Positions 27,623 through 38,375 of a stretch of DNA of 64,000 nucleotides are shown here, piece after piece (position 1 is the stretch's first letter; every line of letters starts with the position of its first letter). A program made the translations under genes and the position numbers. The stretch is taken from contig NZ_JABMJG010000004.1 of the NCBI RefSeq assembly GCF_013376045.1, forward strand, positions 186,001 through 250,000. Direction: 5' to 3'. The DNA is from Variovorax sp. SG517 (lineage in GTDB: Bacteria; Pseudomonadota; Gammaproteobacteria; Burkholderiales; Burkholderiaceae_C). The notes beneath the pieces are model-generated. The model searched no databases. It had not been told where the DNA came from and was given only the letters and a program-made list of their open reading frames with translations.

Positions 27623-29755
27623 TCAGGCTTTCAAGTACTCGGCCTTGGTGCCCAGCCAGCGGTCAATGTGCCGCTGCGCGAGGTCGGGGTGCTTGCGCAG
27701 CATGACCGGCGCGAGTTCGCGGGCCCAGTCGAGCAGCAGCGTGTCGGTCGTGAGGTCGGCAAAGCGCAGCAGCGGCGCGCCCGACTGGCGCGCGCCCAAG
27801 AATTCGCCGGGGCCGCGTATCTCCAGGTCGCGCCGCGCGATCTCGAAGCCGTCGCTGGTCTCGGCCATGGCCTTGAGCCGCGCGCGCGCCGCCTCGCCGA
27901 CGCGGCCGCTGTCGCCCGGCGCATAGAGCAGCACGCAGGCCGAGGCCGCCGCGCCGCGCCCCACGCGGCCGCGCAGCTGATGCAGCTGCGAGAGGCCGAA
28001 GCGCTCGGCGTGCTCGATGACCATGAGCGAGGCATTCGGCACGTCCACGCCCACTTCGATGACGGTGGTGCTCACCAGCACCTGGATCTCGTTGGCGGTG
28101 AAGGCCGCCATCACCGCCTGCTTCTCGGCCGTGGGCATGCGCGAATGCAGCAGGCCGACCTGGATGGGCTCGCCCAGCGTCCCGGCCAGCTCGTCGCGCG
28201 TCTCGGTGGCGTTGCGCAGGTCGACGGCCTCGCTCTCCTCGATCAGCGGGCAGACCCAGTACACCTGCCGGCCCTGCGCGATCTGCGCATGGATGCGGTC
28301 GATGACCTCGTCGCGCCGGTGGTCGGCCACCAGCCTGGTGACGATGGGCGTGCGGCCCGGCGGCAGCTCGTCGAGCGTGGAGACGTCGAGGTCGGCGTAG
28401 TAGCTCATCGCCAGCGTGCGCGGGATGGGCGTGGCACTCATCATCAGCAGGTGGGGCTCGAGATGTCCTTCCGCCTTGCCGCGCAGGGCCAGGCGCTGCG
28501 CCACGCCGAAGCGGTGCTGCTCGTCGATGATCGCCAGCGCGAGGCTCTTGAAGCGCACCTTCTCCGAAATGACCGCGTGCGTGCCGATGACCAGCGCGGC
28601 CTGGCCGCTTTCCACCGCCGCCGACATCTCGTCGCGCTCCTTCTTCTTCTGGCTGCCCGTGAGCCACGCCACGCGCTGGCCGCGCGCGGCGAGCAGCGGA
28701 TCGAGCCAGCCGACGAGCTTGCCGAAGTGCTGGGCCGCGAGGATCTCGGTGGGCGCCATCAGCGCGCACTGGAAGCCCGCGTCGATGCAGCGCGCCGCCG
28801 CGAGCGCCGCCACCACCGTCTTGCCCGAGCCCACGTCGCCCTGCAGCAGGCGGTGCATCGGGATCTCGCGGCCGAGGTCGCGGGTGATCTCCTCGCCGAC
28901 GCGCTGCTGCGCACCCGTGAGGCCGAAGGGCAGAACGGCGAGCAGCTGCGAATGCAGCGAGGCCGCATCGGGTTCGGGCGACACGGGCGGCAGCACCGGT
29001 GCGCGCTGCGCCGCGCGCTCCATCCGCGCCTGCAGCTGCGAGAGCTGCTGCGCGAGCAGCTCCTCGGCCTTGATACGCTGCCAGGCGGGATGGCTGTGGT
29101 CTTCGAGCGTGGCGATCGCCACGTCGGGCGTCGGGTAGTGCAGGAAGGTCAGCGAGTCGCGAAGGTTCCACGCGCCGCGAAAACCGATCTGCACGGGAAC
29201 GGTCTCGTCGAGCACCGCGCGCGCCAGGCCCGAGCGCACCTCGCGCCGCAGCACCGGCTGGGGAAGCCCGGCCACCGTCGAGTACACGGGCGTGAGCGCA
29301 TTCGGCAGCGCGGTGCCGGCGGCCTTCACGGTCGGATGCATGATCTGCCGCCCCACGAAGCCGCCGCGCATCTCGCCACGCACGCGGACCTTGGCGCCCA
29401 CTGCGAGCTGCTTCTGCTGCGACGGATAGAAGTTGAAGAAGCGCAGCTGGCAGGTGTCGCTGCCGTCGTCGATGGTCGCGATCAGCTGGCGGCGCGGCCG
29501 GTAGACCACCTCGCATTCGGTGACCACGCCTTCGACCTGCGCCACGTCGCCGTCGCGCGTGTCGGCGATGCGCACGATGCGCGTCTCGTCCTCGTAGCGC
29601 ATCGGCAGGTAGAGCGCGAAGTCGATGTCGCGCACGAGGCCGAGCTTGCGCAGCGCGCGCTGGACCTGGCTGAGGCCGGAGCCCGGCGGCGACGGCTTCT
29701 CCGGCGCGGCGGCGGCCGCTTCGGCGGGGGGAGTCGGGGCTTTCTTGGCGGGCAC
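27623..29755 (-). CDS. recG: ATP-dependent DNA helicase RecG
   Basis: A 710-residue helicase that remodels stalled forks and Holliday junctions. The order is an N-terminal wedge domain with OB fold (RDIDFALYLPMRYEDETRIV; FFNFYPSQQKQL), helicase domain 1 with Walker A LLQGDVGSGKTVVAALAA and DEQH box IIDEQHRFGVAQR, then domain 2 with STTVIEVGVDVPNA and HQLRGRVGRG. The C-terminal TRG-like region includes RDLEIRGPGEFLGARQSG. The GTG at 29755 was chosen because it lies 12 bases after the upstream stop and yields the family length. The Ala/Pro-rich first ~25 residues are poorly conserved. Confidence 0.94.
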   Translation of the reverse strand: MPAKKAPTPPAEAAAAAPEKPSPPGSGLSQVQRALRKLGLVRDIDFALYLPMRYEDETRIVRIADTRDGDVAQVEGVVTECEVVYRPRRQLIATIDDGSDTCQLRFFNFYPSQQKQLAVGAKVRVRGEMRGGFVGRQIMHPTVKAAGTALPNALTPVYSTVAGLPQPVLRREVRSGLARAVLDETVPVQIGFRGAWNLRDSLTFLHYPTPDVAIATLEDHSHPAWQRIKAEELLAQQLSQLQARMERAAQRAPVLPPVSPEPDAASLHSQLLAVLPFGLTGAQQRVGEEITRDLGREIPMHRLLQGDVGSGKTVVAALAAARCIDAGFQCALMAPTEILAAQHFGKLVGWLDPLLAARGQRVAWLTGSQKKKERDEMSAAVESGQAALVIGTHAVISEKVRFKSLALAIIDEQHRFGVAQRLALRGKAEGHLEPHLLMMSATPIPRTLAMSYYADLDVSTLDELPPGRTPIVTRLVADHRRDEVIDRIHAQIAQGRQVYWVCPLIEESEAVDLRNATETRDELAGTLGEPIQVGLLHSRMPTAEKQAVMAAFTANEIQVLVSTTVIEVGVDVPNASLMVIEHAERFGLSQLHQLRGRVGRGAAASACVLLYAPGDSGRVGEAARARLKAMAETSDGFEIARRDLEIRGPGEFLGARQSGAPLLRFADLTTDTLLLDWARELAPVMLRKHPDLAQRHIDRWLGTKAEYLKA

Positions 29756-29766
29756 GGACGAGTCTT

Positions 29767-31257
29767 CTAGCGCGGCCGGCAAAGGTCCGTCAAGGCGCTG
29801 CGGGCCTCGGGGAACATGAAGCCGAAGCCCGACTGCAGCAGCCGCGCCGGCACCACGCGCTGGCCTTCGAGCAGCAGGTCGGCCTGCTCGCCGAGCAGCA
29901 GCTTGACGGGCGCGGCCGGCGTCGGCATCCAGCAGGGCCGGTGCAGCACGCTCGCGGCGACGCGGGTGAATTCTTCCTGGCTCAGGGCGCCGGGCGCGGT
30001 GAAGTTGAACGCCTGCGCGGCCGCAGGTGCCGCGGCGTTTTCGGTCAGGGTCCACACGTGCGCCATCGCGCGGATCAGGTCGTGCACATGCACCCACGAC
30101 AGCCACTGCCGCCCGCTGCCCAGCCGCCCGCCCATGCCCAGCGAGATCGGCAGCAGCAGCTGCGGCAACGAGCCCTGGTGGCCCAGCACGAAGCCGAAGC
30201 GCATGCAGGCCACGTGCACGCCGTGCGCCACCGCCGCTTGCGCCGCCTGCTCCCAGCGCTGGCACAGCTGCGACATGAAGATCGGCTGCGGCGGCGCGTC
30301 TTCCGCGAGTTCGCGCACGTCGCCCTGCGGCTGCACGCCGTAGTAGCCGATGGCGGAGCCGGACAGCAGCAGCCATGGCTTGCGCGGCCGCGCCGCGATC
30401 CAGGCGACCAGCTGTTGCGTCAGCCCTTCGCGGCTTCGCAGCAGCTGCGCCCGGCGCCGCTCGCTCCAGCGCATGCCGAGGATGCGCGCACCCGCGAGGT
30501 TGATGACCACGTCGATGTCATCGGCCGCCGGCACCTGGTCGAGCGACTGCACGCAGCGCACCGCGCCGCCGAAGTTCCAGGCGGCCGATCGCGCGTCGCG
30601 CGTCCACACCGTCACGGCATGGCCGTCGGCCACCAGGTGGCGCACGAGCAGCTGGCCGATGAAGCCCGTGCCGCCCGTCACCAGCACGCGCTGCGGCTTC
30701 GATCCGAAGCGCACCGGCGTCTGGGCATCGCGCGCCTGCTCCTGCGCGCCGCGCCTGGAGAGAGCGCGCGCCGCGAAGGCATCGCGCAGGCCCGACAGGC
30801 CCACACCCACGCCGCACAGCGCCAGGAACGCGCCGAGCCAGCCCTGCGGCTGCCACACCATCGCGGTCGGCTGCGCGGCCCAGTCCGTCGCGCTCATCGC
30901 CAGCAGCGCGATGAAGGCGCCCGCGTTGATGGCCAGCACCGTGTGCGTCACGCGCTCGGTGGGCGGCAGCAGGCGGCTGCGGTCTTCGACCACGAAGTCC
31001 CACAGCGTGAGCACGATCTCGACGCCGAACACCGCGAGCAGCACCCACGCCCATGCGCCGTGCCAGGCCCAGGACGACAGCCCGATGAAGAGCGCGCAGT
31101 AGATCGACGAGCGCGTCGCGTGAATCGCCAGCTCGCGCCCGGCCGTGCCGCGCCGCGGCAGCGCCTCGGTGCCCTCGTGGTGGTAGAGCGTGTCGAAGGC
31201 GCCGAGCGCGCCTTGCGCGGCCATGAGCTGCAGCGCGAGCAGGTGCGTGTCGATCAT
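29767..31257 (-). CDS. Membrane protein fused to TIGR01777-type SDR epimerase
   Basis: A 496-residue two-part protein. Residues 1-165 contain four to five hydrophobic segments (LFIGLSSWAWHGAWAWVLLAV, VLAINAGAFIALLAMSA, GWLGAFLALCGVGVGL). From about 190 it is a TIGR01777/DUF1731 nucleoside-sugar epimerase-like domain (VLVTGGTGFIGQLLVRHL; NLAGARI...RWSERRRAQLLRSR; SGSAIGYYG; GFGFMFPEARSAL). Its substrate is unknown. The ATG overlaps the stop of the DUF4166 gene (ATGA), and recG follows after 12 bases. Confidence 0.85.
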   Translation of the reverse strand: MIDTHLLALQLMAAQGALGAFDTLYHHEGTEALPRRGTAGRELAIHATRSSIYCALFIGLSSWAWHGAWAWVLLAVFGVEIVLTLWDFVVEDRSRLLPPTERVTHTVLAINAGAFIALLAMSATDWAAQPTAMVWQPQGWLGAFLALCGVGVGLSGLRDAFAARALSRRGAQEQARDAQTPVRFGSKPQRVLVTGGTGFIGQLLVRHLVADGHAVTVWTRDARSAAWNFGGAVRCVQSLDQVPAADDIDVVINLAGARILGMRWSERRRAQLLRSREGLTQQLVAWIAARPRKPWLLLSGSAIGYYGVQPQGDVRELAEDAPPQPIFMSQLCQRWEQAAQAAVAHGVHVACMRFGFVLGHQGSLPQLLLPISLGMGGRLGSGRQWLSWVHVHDLIRAMAHVWTLTENAAAPAAAQAFNFTAPGALSQEEFTRVAASVLHRPCWMPTPAAPVKLLLGEQADLLLEGQRVVPARLLQSGFGFMFPEARSALTDLCRPR

Positions 31258-31931
31258 GCGGGCACCGCCTTGGGCTCGGGAATCTCCTCGAACACGCCGA
31301 CCTGGGTGAAGGTCGTGCCCATCAGGCAGTGGCGGATCTCGATGCGGATGTTGAAGCGCTCCGGTGTCTCGTTGTGGTGCCAGAGGAAAGTCTTGCCGGG
31401 CGTGAGCACGCCGGGCAGCGGAATGCGCCAGCCGAACACGTCCCAGAAATAGCCGTCGCTCTGGAAGTGCAGGCTGCCGTTCTCCACGCTCAGCACCAGC
31501 TTCATGCCCAGCCCCATGCCCACGTACTCCAGCACCTCGCCGCGCTCGCTCTCGCGCATGAAGCTGGTGAACTGGATCGGCTTGCGCCCGCGCAGGCGGT
31601 AGATGCGCTGCTTGTAGATGGCCGGGTCCCGCGGCTTGGCGTAGACCTGGATTTCCACGGGGAAGTCGGCGTCGCTGTAGGGAATGAGTGCGCCCTGGAT
31701 CATCGGCTGCGTGATGTGGCCCAGCAGCTTGCCGAAGCGCGAGCAGCGCAGCTCGCTCAGCGAGCCCAGGTAGTGCAGCGCCTTGCCGGGCGACGGGTTC
31801 TTGTCGAAGCGGCGGCGGATGTCGGGATGCAGGCCCTGCCAGGCGCTGCCGAGGATCTTCTTGAAAAGCTCGCCTTCGGAAGGGCCGGACGACGAGCCCG
31901 AGGAAACACGCGCAGCTTGTGAATCGACCAT
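31254..31931 (-). CDS. DUF4166 domain protein
   Basis: A 225-residue soluble protein. The DUF4166 body runs from about residue 25 ([42 protein letters not shown]) through [18 protein letters not shown] to [18 protein letters not shown]. Elsewhere the domain is found fused to saccharopine-dehydrogenase-like or SDR enzymes. Here it is translationally coupled to a separate SDR-type epimerase, which implies a shared pathway of unknown chemistry. The ATG at 31931 follows a poorly conserved upstream extension and leaves a 120-base divergent gap to queA. Confidence 0.82.
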   Translation of the reverse strand: MVDSQAARVSSGSSSGPSEGELFKKILGSAWQGLHPDIRRRFDKNPSPGKALHYLGSLSELRCSRFGKLLGHITQPMIQGALIPYSDADFPVEIQVYAKPRDPAIYKQRIYRLRGRKPIQFTSFMRESERGEVLEYVGMGLGMKLVLSVENGSLHFQSDGYFWDVFGWRIPLPGVLTPGKTFLWHHNETPERFNIRIEIRHCLMGTTFTQVGVFEEIPEPKAVPA

Positions 31932-32051
31932 CCGCCGATTCTGCCTCGACAGCCCCGCGAAAACGGGCGGCTTTCTCGGCATGGGACAATCCGGGTCGCA
32001 TCCCCGTCTTCCCCGTCTTTCTTGGAACGGGCCCGTCCGGCCCTCAAGCAC

Positions 32052-33113
32052 ATGCGCGCTTTCACGCTCTCCGATTTCGATTTCGCCCTGCCGCCCGAGC
32101 TGGTGGCGCAACACCCGGCCCCCGAACGCACCTCCTCCCGCCTGCTCGACGGCACGGGGCCCGCGCCGGTCGACCGCATCTTCAGGAACCTGCCCTCGCT
32201 GCTGCGCCCGGGCGACCTGCTCGTCTTCAACGACACCCGCGTGGTGAAGGCCCGCCTCTTCGGCGAGAAGCCCACCGGCGGCAAGCTCGAACTGCTGGTC
32301 GAGCGCGTGCTGCAGGGCCAGGAAGTGGTGGCGCACATGAAGGTCAGCAAGAAGCCGACCGTGGGCACCACGCTGGAGATGGTCGGCGGCTTCCGCGCCA
32401 CGCTGCTGGGCCGCTGGCCGGACGAGAACGGAGCGCTCTTCCGCTTCGCCTTCGAGAGCGACAGCGGCGAGAACCCCTACATGCTGATGGAGCGCTGCGG
32501 CCACGTGCCGCTGCCGCCCTACATCACCCACACCGATTCGGCCGAGGACGAGAGCCGCTACCAGACCGTGTTCGCGCGCGTGCCCGGCGCGGTGGCCGCG
32601 CCCACCGCCGCCCTGCACTTCGACGAAGGCCTGCTGGCCGAGCTGGAGGCCAACGGCGTGCAGCGCGCCAACGTCACGCTGCACGTGGGCGCCGGCACCT
32701 TCCAGCCGGTGAAGACCGAGAACATCTCGGAGCACACGATGCACGCCGAGCGCTACGAGGTGCCCGAGCCGACGCAACGCGCGATTGCCGAGTGCAAGGC
32801 CCGCGGCGGACGCATCGTGGCCGTGGGCACGACCACCGTGCGCACGCTCGAGTCGTGGGCCAAGAGCGGCGAGGCCGCGGGCGACACGCGCATCTTCATC
32901 ACGCCGGGCTTCGCCTTCGAGCACGTCGACCTGCTGGTGACGAACTTCCACCTGCCCAAGAGCACGCTGATGATGCTGGTCTCGGCCTTCGCGGGCTACG
33001 AGCGGGTCATGGGGCTGTACGCCCATGCCATCGCGGAGCGCTATCGCTTCTTCAGCTATGGCGACGCCATGCTGCTGGAGCGAATAAAAGAGCCTGCCAA
33101 AGGATCAGAATAG
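32052..33113 (+). CDS. queA: S-adenosylmethionine:tRNA ribosyltransferase-isomerase
   Basis: A 353-residue enzyme of queuosine synthesis that transfers and rearranges the ribose of SAM onto preQ1-tRNA to make epoxyqueuosine. Conserved blocks are [18 protein letters not shown] at the N-terminus, [42 protein letters not shown]-type [14 protein letters not shown] and [16 protein letters not shown]. The ATG at 32052 matches the family start. queA and tgt are usually adjacent; here two foreign-looking genes lie between them. Confidence 0.95.
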   Translation: MRAFTLSDFDFALPPELVAQHPAPERTSSRLLDGTGPAPVDRIFRNLPSLLRPGDLLVFNDTRVVKARLFGEKPTGGKLELLVERVLQGQEVVAHMKVSKKPTVGTTLEMVGGFRATLLGRWPDENGALFRFAFESDSGENPYMLMERCGHVPLPPYITHTDSAEDESRYQTVFARVPGAVAAPTAALHFDEGLLAELEANGVQRANVTLHVGAGTFQPVKTENISEHTMHAERYEVPEPTQRAIAECKARGGRIVAVGTTTVRTLESWAKSGEAAGDTRIFITPGFAFEHVDLLVTNFHLPKSTLMMLVSAFAGYERVMGLYAHAIAERYRFFSYGDAMLLERIKEPAKGSE

Positions 33114-33188
33114 AAGAATAGACCGCTCCCCTGCGAATACTTCGGCGCCTGAAGGCACCATCTGGCCAATCTGGCCCTGGAGAACAAG

Positions 33189-34619
33189 ATGCTCACCCGT
33201 CTCAGAGTGACAGGATTCAAGAACTTACGCGACATCGACGTCCAGTTCGGTCTATTTACGTGCATTGCCGGCGCAAACGGCGTAGGCAAGTCAAACCTGT
33301 TTGATGCGATCACGTTCTTGAGCGATCTTGCTTCAATGCCCATCATCAAGGCCTGCAGCAATGTGCGTGGAACTCATGGCCGAGCTTCAGATTTCGCGTC
33401 GCTTTTCTTTCGGGACAAGGGCTCCGATGGATTACGAATGGAGTTCCTTGCCGAATTGATTATCCCCAACGAGGTGGTGGATGACTTCGACCGCAAGGCA
33501 AAGCCAACCGCGACCTTGGTCGAGTACTCACTGGTTCTTCGTCTGAATCCCGATCCAACTTCGGGCCCCTTCAAGGACCCGGTTTATATCGAGAAAGAAG
33601 AGTTGAGAGCCAAACCCTCGAGCACGGCTCAAAGATTTTTACAGTTCGAGGGAGGCAACGCACTTGCAAAGAACAAGAAGATCATCTTCGGCCCGGGACC
33701 TCGAACATCCCCCTTCATTGAAACCGACGACAAAGCTGCAGACATCGCGATTCTTTTGCGCGGAGACGGAGGGGGCAGAGGCAATCCCCAGACGATCTCG
33801 GCTCGCAGAAGTCCACAGACCGTCCTCTCGGGGGTTAATCTGTCGTCGCACCCGACAGCGTTGGCCACGCGCCGCGAAATGCAGTCTTGGCGCATGCTGC
33901 AGTTGGAGCCGACCGCGCTCCGCTCTCCTGACGACATCTTCGGCGAATCCACACTCTCTCCAACCGGCGAGCATCTGCCAAACACGCTCTTTCGACTTGG
34001 AAACTACGGCGACATCGCAAACCGGCTCGCTGACCTGATTCCAGGGGTGGAGGCCCTCGATGTCGATACCGACCAGACTCGACAGCAACGGACGTTGTCT
34101 GTCACGATGAGCGACAAGCATCCCTATTCAGCAAGCTCGCTATCTGACGGGACCTTGCGTTTTCTAGCACTCGCGGTTCTATCCAGCGACCCCGACGCAA
34201 CCGGCTTGGTCTGCTTGGAAGAGCCGGAAAACGGCATTCATCCGCAACGAATTCCGGAAATGCTTCGGCTCGTTCGAGAACTCTCGGACGCAGATCTGTC
34301 CGCGCAGGAAATGGCCGGACTGCTTAACCTTCGACAAGTAATCATCAACACCCACTCCCCGCTGGTGGTGGCAGAGTTGCTTGACGATGAACTCTTGTTC
34401 GCTGAGACCATTCGGTTCAGGGCCCAGTCCTTTGCAAACTTCAAGCCGATCAACGGAACATGGAGAACCAAATCAACGGTGGGCTTGCCGCCAAGCGTCA
34501 TCACGCGCGGTGAACTGCATGCCTATCTGTCCGGCAACCGGCTTCCCTCAAAGTCCAAGGGCGCGAAGCTAGTCACGGATCACCTGCCCGAAACCGCGGA
34601 TCTGTTTCAGACTTCCTGA
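33189..34619 (+). CDS. SMC-like AAA ATPase of a putative two-gene defence module
   Basis: A 476-residue ATPase of the AAA_15/AAA_21 (RecF/SMC-like) class. Walker A GANGVGKS is at residues 28-35, an ABC-type signature SLSDG at 317-321, Walker B VCLEEPENG at 341-349 with catalytic Glu, and a switch His in INTHSP (H389). The insert between is about 280 residues with no family I recognise. It has no C-terminal TOPRIM domain of its own. The next gene supplies a TOPRIM-like DUF4276 protein, an arrangement resembling split OLD or PARIS-type systems. Base composition is clearly lower in GC than the flanking queA and tgt, which indicates acquisition. Confidence 0.85.
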   Translation: MLTRLRVTGFKNLRDIDVQFGLFTCIAGANGVGKSNLFDAITFLSDLASMPIIKACSNVRGTHGRASDFASLFFRDKGSDGLRMEFLAELIIPNEVVDDFDRKAKPTATLVEYSLVLRLNPDPTSGPFKDPVYIEKEELRAKPSSTAQRFLQFEGGNALAKNKKIIFGPGPRTSPFIETDDKAADIAILLRGDGGGRGNPQTISARRSPQTVLSGVNLSSHPTALATRREMQSWRMLQLEPTALRSPDDIFGESTLSPTGEHLPNTLFRLGNYGDIANRLADLIPGVEALDVDTDQTRQQRTLSVTMSDKHPYSASSLSDGTLRFLALAVLSSDPDATGLVCLEEPENGIHPQRIPEMLRLVRELSDADLSAQEMAGLLNLRQVIINTHSPLVVAELLDDELLFAETIRFRAQSFANFKPINGTWRTKSTVGLPPSVITRGELHAYLSGNRLPSKSKGAKLVTDHLPETADLFQTS

Positions 34620-34638
34620 GGAAAGTCACGCATCCTTG

Positions 34639-36421
<1,783 letters not shown>

Positions 36422-36430
36422 GGCTTCGCC

Positions 36431-36808
36431 TCACTTCAGCGGCTGGATCGGCAGCGGCGTGGCGTAGGGCTCGATGCGCAGCGCATCGTTCCTGAACACC
36501 ACGATCTGCCTGAGCGGCGCCTGCACCAGCGCGCCGCCCGCGTCCTTGCTGGAGGCGTACTGCCACAGCGTGAGCTGGCCCTTGGCGGCGAGCTGCGCCG
36601 CCAGCCGCTCCACCGCGGGGCCCGAGCCGGCGCCGAGCATCGCGGCGTCGGCGCCGACGATCACCTCGTCGCGCGACGAGACCACCTTGAAGAGTTGAAC
36701 GCCCGGCGCGGACGCCTGCGCCCGCACGGAGCGCACCGCCAGCGCGGCGGGAACGAGCATCGCGAACGCGACGAGGGTGCGGCGGCGGGGAAGTGTCTTC
36801 GTCTTCAT
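36431..36808 (-). CDS. Small exported protein of unknown function
   Basis: A 125-residue protein. MKTKTLPRRRTLVAFAMLVPAALAV is a signal peptide with a twin-arginine-like run, probably cleaved after VRAQA. The mature part (KVVSSRDEVIVGADAAMLG...LTLWQYASSKDAGGALV...IVVFRNDALRIEPY) shows no domain I recognise. The ATG at 36808 is the first that directly precedes the signal peptide. It faces tgt across nine bases and is divergent from the SDR gene. Confidence 0.6.
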   Translation of the reverse strand: MKTKTLPRRRTLVAFAMLVPAALAVRSVRAQASAPGVQLFKVVSSRDEVIVGADAAMLGAGSGPAVERLAAQLAAKGQLTLWQYASSKDAGGALVQAPLRQIVVFRNDALRIEPYATPLPIQPLK

Positions 36809-36929
36809 GGGAGCAAGCGTAGCCACGCACATGCGCGCCGCCCATTCGCCGGAAGCCATACACCGATACACCGGCCGGCCGCTATCCGCTACGCTTGCCG
36901 TCCGTCTCCAACGCCGTTGCCGCATCCCC

Positions 36930-37712
36930 ATGACCGACGCATCACAACTTTCGCCCTACACCGCCCGCTATCCCTCGCTGGCCGGACGCACCGTGTTCAT
37001 CTCCGGCGGCGCCAGCGGCATCGGCGAAGCGCTGGTGCGGGCCTTCCATGCGCAGGGCGCGAAGGTGGGGTTCTGTGACCTCGACACGGCCGCCGGCAAC
37101 GCGCTCGCGGCGCAGTTGCAGGGCGAGCACCCGGCGCTCTTCCTGCCCTGCGACGTGACCGACACGGCCGCGCTCGCCGCCACCATCGACGCGGTGCGCC
37201 AGCGCTTCGGACCGGTTTCCGTGCTGCTGAACAACGCGGCCAACGACCGCCGCCACGAGATGGCCGACGTGACCGACGAGGACTTCGACCGCCTCGTGGC
37301 CGTCAACTTCAAGCACCAGTTCTTCGCCGCGCAGGCGGTGGCCGACGACATGCGCGCGCTGGGCGGCGGCTCGATCATCAACTTCGGCTCGATCAGCTGG
37401 ATGATCAAGGGCAAGGGCTACCCGGTGTACCAGGCCTGCAAGGCCGCGGCGCGCGGCCTCACGCGCTCGCTGGCGCGCGACCTGGGCAAGCAGAACATCC
37501 GCGTGAACTCGATCGTGCCGGGCTGGGTGATGACCGAGCGGCAGATCAAGCTGTGGGTGAAGCCCGAGTCGGCAGCCGAGATCGATGCGGCGCAGTGCCT
37601 GCCGGGGCGCGTGATGGCGGAGGACATCGCGGCTATGGCGCTCTTCCTCGCAGCCGACGATTCGCGCATGTGTACCGCGCAGGACTACGTGGTGGACGCG
37701 GGCTGGACCTGA
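36930..37712 (+). CDS. Short-chain dehydrogenase/reductase
   Basis: A 260-residue classical SDR. The cofactor motif VFISGGASGIGEALVRAF is near residue 20, NNAA (LLNNAANDRR) near 100, the catalytic Ser in IINFGSISW and Tyr/Lys in YPVYQACKAAARGLTRS. VNSIVPGWVMTERQ follows the active site. Asp in FCDLDTA at the end of the second strand suggests NAD(H) preference. The family includes sugar and polyol dehydrogenases; the substrate is unknown. A strong terminator follows four bases after the stop. Confidence 0.9.
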   Translation: MTDASQLSPYTARYPSLAGRTVFISGGASGIGEALVRAFHAQGAKVGFCDLDTAAGNALAAQLQGEHPALFLPCDVTDTAALAATIDAVRQRFGPVSVLLNNAANDRRHEMADVTDEDFDRLVAVNFKHQFFAAQAVADDMRALGGGSIINFGSISWMIKGKGYPVYQACKAAARGLTRSLARDLGKQNIRVNSIVPGWVMTERQIKLWVKPESAAEIDAAQCLPGRVMAEDIAAMALFLAADDSRMCTAQDYVVDAGWT

Positions 37713-37715
37713 AAA

Positions 37716-37744
37716 AAAAGCCTCGCGCATCGCGCGGGGCTTTT
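37716..37744 (+). terminator. Rho-independent terminator after the SDR gene
   Basis: A stem AAAAGCC(T)CGCGC / GCGCGGGGCTTTT with a three-base loop and one G-T wobble is flanked by A and T runs, so it could act in both directions. It starts four bases after the SDR stop and lies just before repeat copy 2. Confidence 0.85.
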
Positions 37745-37752
37745 CCCTTTCG

Positions 37753-37844
37753 AGAACACCGCGGAACCGGCTTTGCCGGGCCGCCGGTGTTGCCCCCTGC
37801 AAGGGGGTTGGCGCAGCGACACGAAGTGCGCGCAGCCCTGGGGG
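37753..37844 (+). repeat. Convergent-gap hairpin repeat, copy 2
   Basis: A 92-base member of the five-copy family. It reads GAACACCGCGGAACCGG, then GCCGGGCCGCCGGTGTT as the large hairpin, CCCCCTGCAAGGGGG as the second, and a GCGCAGCGACACGAAGTGCG segment. It lies between the SDR terminator and the DUF3597 stop, again between convergent genes. Confidence 0.88.
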
Positions 37845-37853
37845 TGTGCTCAA

Positions 37854-38237
37854 TCAGTCCCGAAGTTCCGCCGGAACCGTACCGCCGTTGGCGGCCAGCT
37901 TGGTCATGACCTGGCGATGCAGCCAGATGTTCATCTTGGCGCTGTCGCTGGTGTCTTCACCGTAGCTCAGCTCGGCGGCCAGCTGCTTGCGGGCTTCGAG
38001 GCTGCTGTCCAGGCCCAGCAGCTTCATCAGGTCGACGATGGAGGTGCGCCAGTTCAGGTTCTTCGAGCCCGGCATGGCGTCGAGCACGGCGGCCACGTCG
38101 CCCAGCGGAATGGCGGGCGGCGGCGCGGCCACGGCGGGCGCTGGTGCATCGGCTGGCGCCGCGGGGGCAGGCGCCGGGGCCTCGGCGGCTTTGGCGCCCG
38201 GGAAGATCTTGGAAAGGATGCTGCCAAAAATGCTCAT
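37854..38237 (-). CDS. DUF3597 domain protein
   Basis: A 127-residue protein starting MSIFGSILSKIFPGAKAAE. A central run rich in Ala and Pro (about residues 18-48) is followed by the conserved C-terminal domain VAAVLDAMPGSKNLNWRTSIVDLMKLLGLD...RKQLAAELSYGEDTSDSAKMNIWLH. DUF3597 resembles small LysM-like or phage/periplasm-associated proteins and its role is unknown. The ATG at 38237 matches the family MSIFG start. Confidence 0.83.
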   Translation of the reverse strand: MSIFGSILSKIFPGAKAAEAPAPAPAAPADAPAPAVAAPPPAIPLGDVAAVLDAMPGSKNLNWRTSIVDLMKLLGLDSSLEARKQLAAELSYGEDTSDSAKMNIWLHRQVMTKLAANGGTVPAELRD

Positions 38238-38375
38238 GCTTGTGCTCCGTCGAAGGGGTTGGCTGGAAGTCTGCGGCAACATTTGTGTCGCAGCCGGCGG
38301 GTTGTAGCACGACCGTACGGCATGTCCGCTACACGACGTGTCGAAGCTTCCGCCGGCCGTGACCGAATTCGCAGA

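Noticed and set aside
31254-33026. 590-codon frame extending the DUF4166 gene across the queA 5' end
   Set aside because: The extension runs antisense to queA and has no recognisable domain. The DUF4166 body starts after the ATG at 31931.
33114-33188. Attachment site or direct repeats marking the ends of the AAA/DUF4276 insertion
   Set aside because: Only a short ATCTGGCC/AATCTGGCC tandem is visible upstream and no matching copy occurs at the tgt junction.
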